Positions 4,789 to 6,315 of a stretch of 6,315 nucleotides of DNA are shown piece after piece. How positions within the stretch are numbered: the first letter of the stretch is position 1; each line of letters starts with the position of its first letter. Origin of the DNA: Ectopseudomonas composti. GTDB taxonomy: Bacteria; Pseudomonadota; Gammaproteobacteria; Pseudomonadales; Pseudomonadaceae. The stretch lies in assembly GCA_946886245.1 (NCBI GenBank), contig CAMPIF010000262.1, positions 1 through 6,315 of the forward strand. The letters are read 5' to 3'. Both the position numbers and the translations under genes were made by a program. Under the pieces are notes generated by a model. That model was not told the DNA's origin, ran no database searches, and saw nothing but the letters and a program-made list of their open reading frames with translations.

Positions 4789-4845
4789 GCGCCTCCAGCG
4801 AGCCGGCCCCGTGCCGGTGGATTCCACTCTTGGGGAGAGCAGGCC

Positions 4846-6315
4846 ATGCGCCTAGGTCACAGCAGGACCCGCCATGCGGGCTTTCGTATCAGCACCCTGG
4901 CGTTGGCCATCGCCGCCAGCAGTGTCGCCCTGGCCGAGGAGCCGCTGCTGCTCGAACACGTCGAGGTGGTCGGCCAGGCCGCTAGCATCGACAAGGCGTT
5001 GCAGGATCAGCGCCGCTCCGACAGCGTCACCAGCGTGGTGCATGCCGACGGCATCGGCCAGTTGCCGGACGACAACGCCGCCGAGGCGTTGCAGCGTATT
5101 CCCGGCCTGTCGGTGGAGCGCGACCAGGGCGAGGGGCGCTTCGTCAGCGTGCGCGGCATCGGCCCGGACCTCAACAGCGTGACCATCAATGGCACCCTGG
5201 TGCCCTCGCCGGAGAGCGACCGCCGCGCGGTGGCCCTCGACGTGTTGCCGTCCGAGCTGGTGCAGTCACTGTCGGTGGTCAAGACCCTGACCCCGGACTT
5301 GGACGCCAACTCCCTCGGCGGCACCGTGCAGGTGGAAAGCCTGTCGGCCTTCGACCACGACGGCCTGTTCTACACCCTCAGCGGCGAGGCCAGCCATGAC
5401 GACAACAGCAGCCAGACCAGCCCGAAATTCTCCGGCGCGATCAGCGAGCGCTTCAGTCTCGGCGACGGTATCGACAACTTCGGTGTGGCCGCGGCGCTGA
5501 GCTGGCAAAAACGTGATTTCGCTTCGGACAACGTGGAGACCGGCGGTGCCTGGGACTTCAGCGACGGGGCGCGGCTCGAAGAGCTGGAACAGCGCGCCTA
5601 CGACATCCGCCGCGAGCGCACTGGCTTCGGCTTGAACTTCGACTACAAGCCGGACGACGCCTCCAGTTACTACCTGCGTACCCTCTACAGCCGCTTCAAG
5701 GACACGGAAACGCGCAACGCCGCCGGCGTCGGGTTCGCAGACGCGCAGTTGCCTGGCGAGACCGGCGAGGCCGAAGGCTGGCGTGAGCTGAAAAGCCGCG
5801 AGGAAACCCAGCAGATCCAGTCCTACGTGTTCGGCGGCGAGCGCAGCCTGGACCTGTGGACGGTCAGTGGCCAGCTCGGTTACAGCAAGGCCAGCGAGAA
5901 GACCCCGGAAGGCATCGCCGGCGCCACCTTCGAGGGCAACGACGACTTTGCCGATGTCGGCTTCGGCGGCACGCGCAAGCCCAGTCTGAACATCGGTTCG
6001 GAGTTCTACGACCCGGCCAACTTCACCCTCGACGAAGTGGCGTGGGAGAAGCAGAAGACCACTGACACCGAGAAGAACATCAAGCTCGACCTGGCCCGCG
6101 ACTACGAGCTGAGTGGCTATGCGGCGCAGGCCAAGTTCGGTGGCAAGCTCAGCCGGCGCAAGAAGGACAATGACCTGGAGGCCTGGGTCTACGAGGATCT
6201 GGGCGACTTCGGCCTGACGGACGAGCAGCTCAACCTCGGCCAGTTCGTCAAGGGCGAGGTCGACTACGGTCTCGGCCGCTTCGGCCCGGGCATCAGCGCC
6301 AAGGCCATCGAGCGT
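4846..6315 (+). CDS. TonB-dependent outer-membrane receptor, Xanthomonas/Caulobacter-type (TIGR01782-like); 3' end outside the window
   Basis: This is a ligand-gated outer-membrane transporter energised by TonB-ExbB-ExbD. The frame is open from the ATG at 4846 to the window end, giving 490 residues; the C-terminal barrel is missing. Residues 1-30 are a signal peptide with a basic start, hydrophobic core and ALA-EE cleavage site. A TonB-box-like LEHVEVVGQ follows (36-44). The plug domain (about 55-165) carries LPDDNAAEALQRIPGLSVER (73-92), GEGRFVSVRGIGPDLNSVTI (95-114), SPESDRRAVALDVLPSEL (121-138) and KTLTPDLDANSLGGTV (146-161), the hallmark of the TIGR01782 family, which often imports carbohydrates or other non-siderophore ligands. 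Strand-turn repeats of the barrel follow. The Pho box and the absence of a Fur box argue for a phosphorus-containing ligand rather than iron; this is inference, and the ligand cannot be read from the sequence. Confidence 0.93.
   Translation, partial: MRLGHSRTRHAGFRISTLALAIAASSVALAEEPLLLEHVEVVGQAASIDKALQDQRRSDSVTSVVHADGIGQLPDDNAAEALQRIPGLSVERDQGEGRFVSVRGIGPDLNSVTINGTLVPSPESDRRAVALDVLPSELVQSLSVVKTLTPDLDANSLGGTVQVESLSAFDHDGLFYTLSGEASHDDNSSQTSPKFSGAISERFSLGDGIDNFGVAAALSWQKRDFASDNVETGGAWDFSDGARLEELEQRAYDIRRERTGFGLNFDYKPDDASSYYLRTLYSRFKDTETRNAAGVGFADAQLPGETGEAEGWRELKSREETQQIQSYVFGGERSLDLWTVSGQLGYSKASEKTPEGIAGATFEGNDDFADVGFGGTRKPSLNIGSEFYDPANFTLDEVAWEKQKTTDTEKNIKLDLARDYELSGYAAQAKFGGKLSRRKKDNDLEAWVYEDLGDFGLTDEQLNLGQFVKGEVDYGLGRFGPGISAKAIER

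Noticed and set aside
4520..4845. A Fur box or siderophore-type control for the TonB-dependent receptor
   Set aside because: No GATAAT-type iterations are visible, whereas a Pho box with correct spacing is present.

Overview
The window looks like chromosome of a Pseudomonas-type gammaproteobacterium. The DNA is GC-rich. The HutH fragment matches the pseudomonad enzyme very closely as I remember it. Short palindromic repeats of the pseudomonad REP type lie between genes. A small-RNA gene carries the GacA upstream box and the repeated GGA motifs of the Gac/Rsm system. Species cannot be fixed from this alone.

Layout. Bases 1-522 are the 3' third of hutH (histidine ammonia-lyase), on the + strand. 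A 116-base gap with hairpins, a -10-like hexamer and an inverted repeat leads to a GntR/UTRA regulator of the HutC type (639-1352, +), probably the histidine-utilisation repressor. A REP pair (1367-1426) fills the gap to a convergent gene (1437-2096, -) for an exported protein of the endonuclease I family, which lacks the usual catalytic WEH motif. The next 415 bases hold no protein gene. They hold a small regulatory RNA gene on the + strand: a perfect GacA box (2253-2270), a promoter, about 127 nt of RNA with seven GGA motifs, and a strong intrinsic terminator ending near 2453. Two genes on the - strand follow, spaced 10 bases apart and transcribed in the order 4471->3554 then 3543->2512. The first encodes a four-helix membrane protein with a degenerate GGDEF domain, the second an AraC-family regulator. 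Divergent from them, a TonB-dependent outer-membrane receptor (4846 to the window end, +) is preceded by a good PhoB box.

How the parts fit. hutH and hutC belong to histidine catabolism. The sRNA is predicted to sequester RsmA/CsrA-type translational repressors when GacS/GacA is active. The GGDEF protein keeps the c-di-GMP inhibitory-site motif RxxD but has AGDRF in place of GGDEF, so it is more likely a c-di-GMP sensor or effector than a cyclase; its AraC partner may carry the output. The receptor is predicted to be induced by phosphate starvation and to import a phosphorus-containing ligand. The strongest finds are the unlabelled Rsm-type sRNA, the Pho box, the degenerate GGDEF/AraC pair and the endonuclease-like protein without its catalytic motif.
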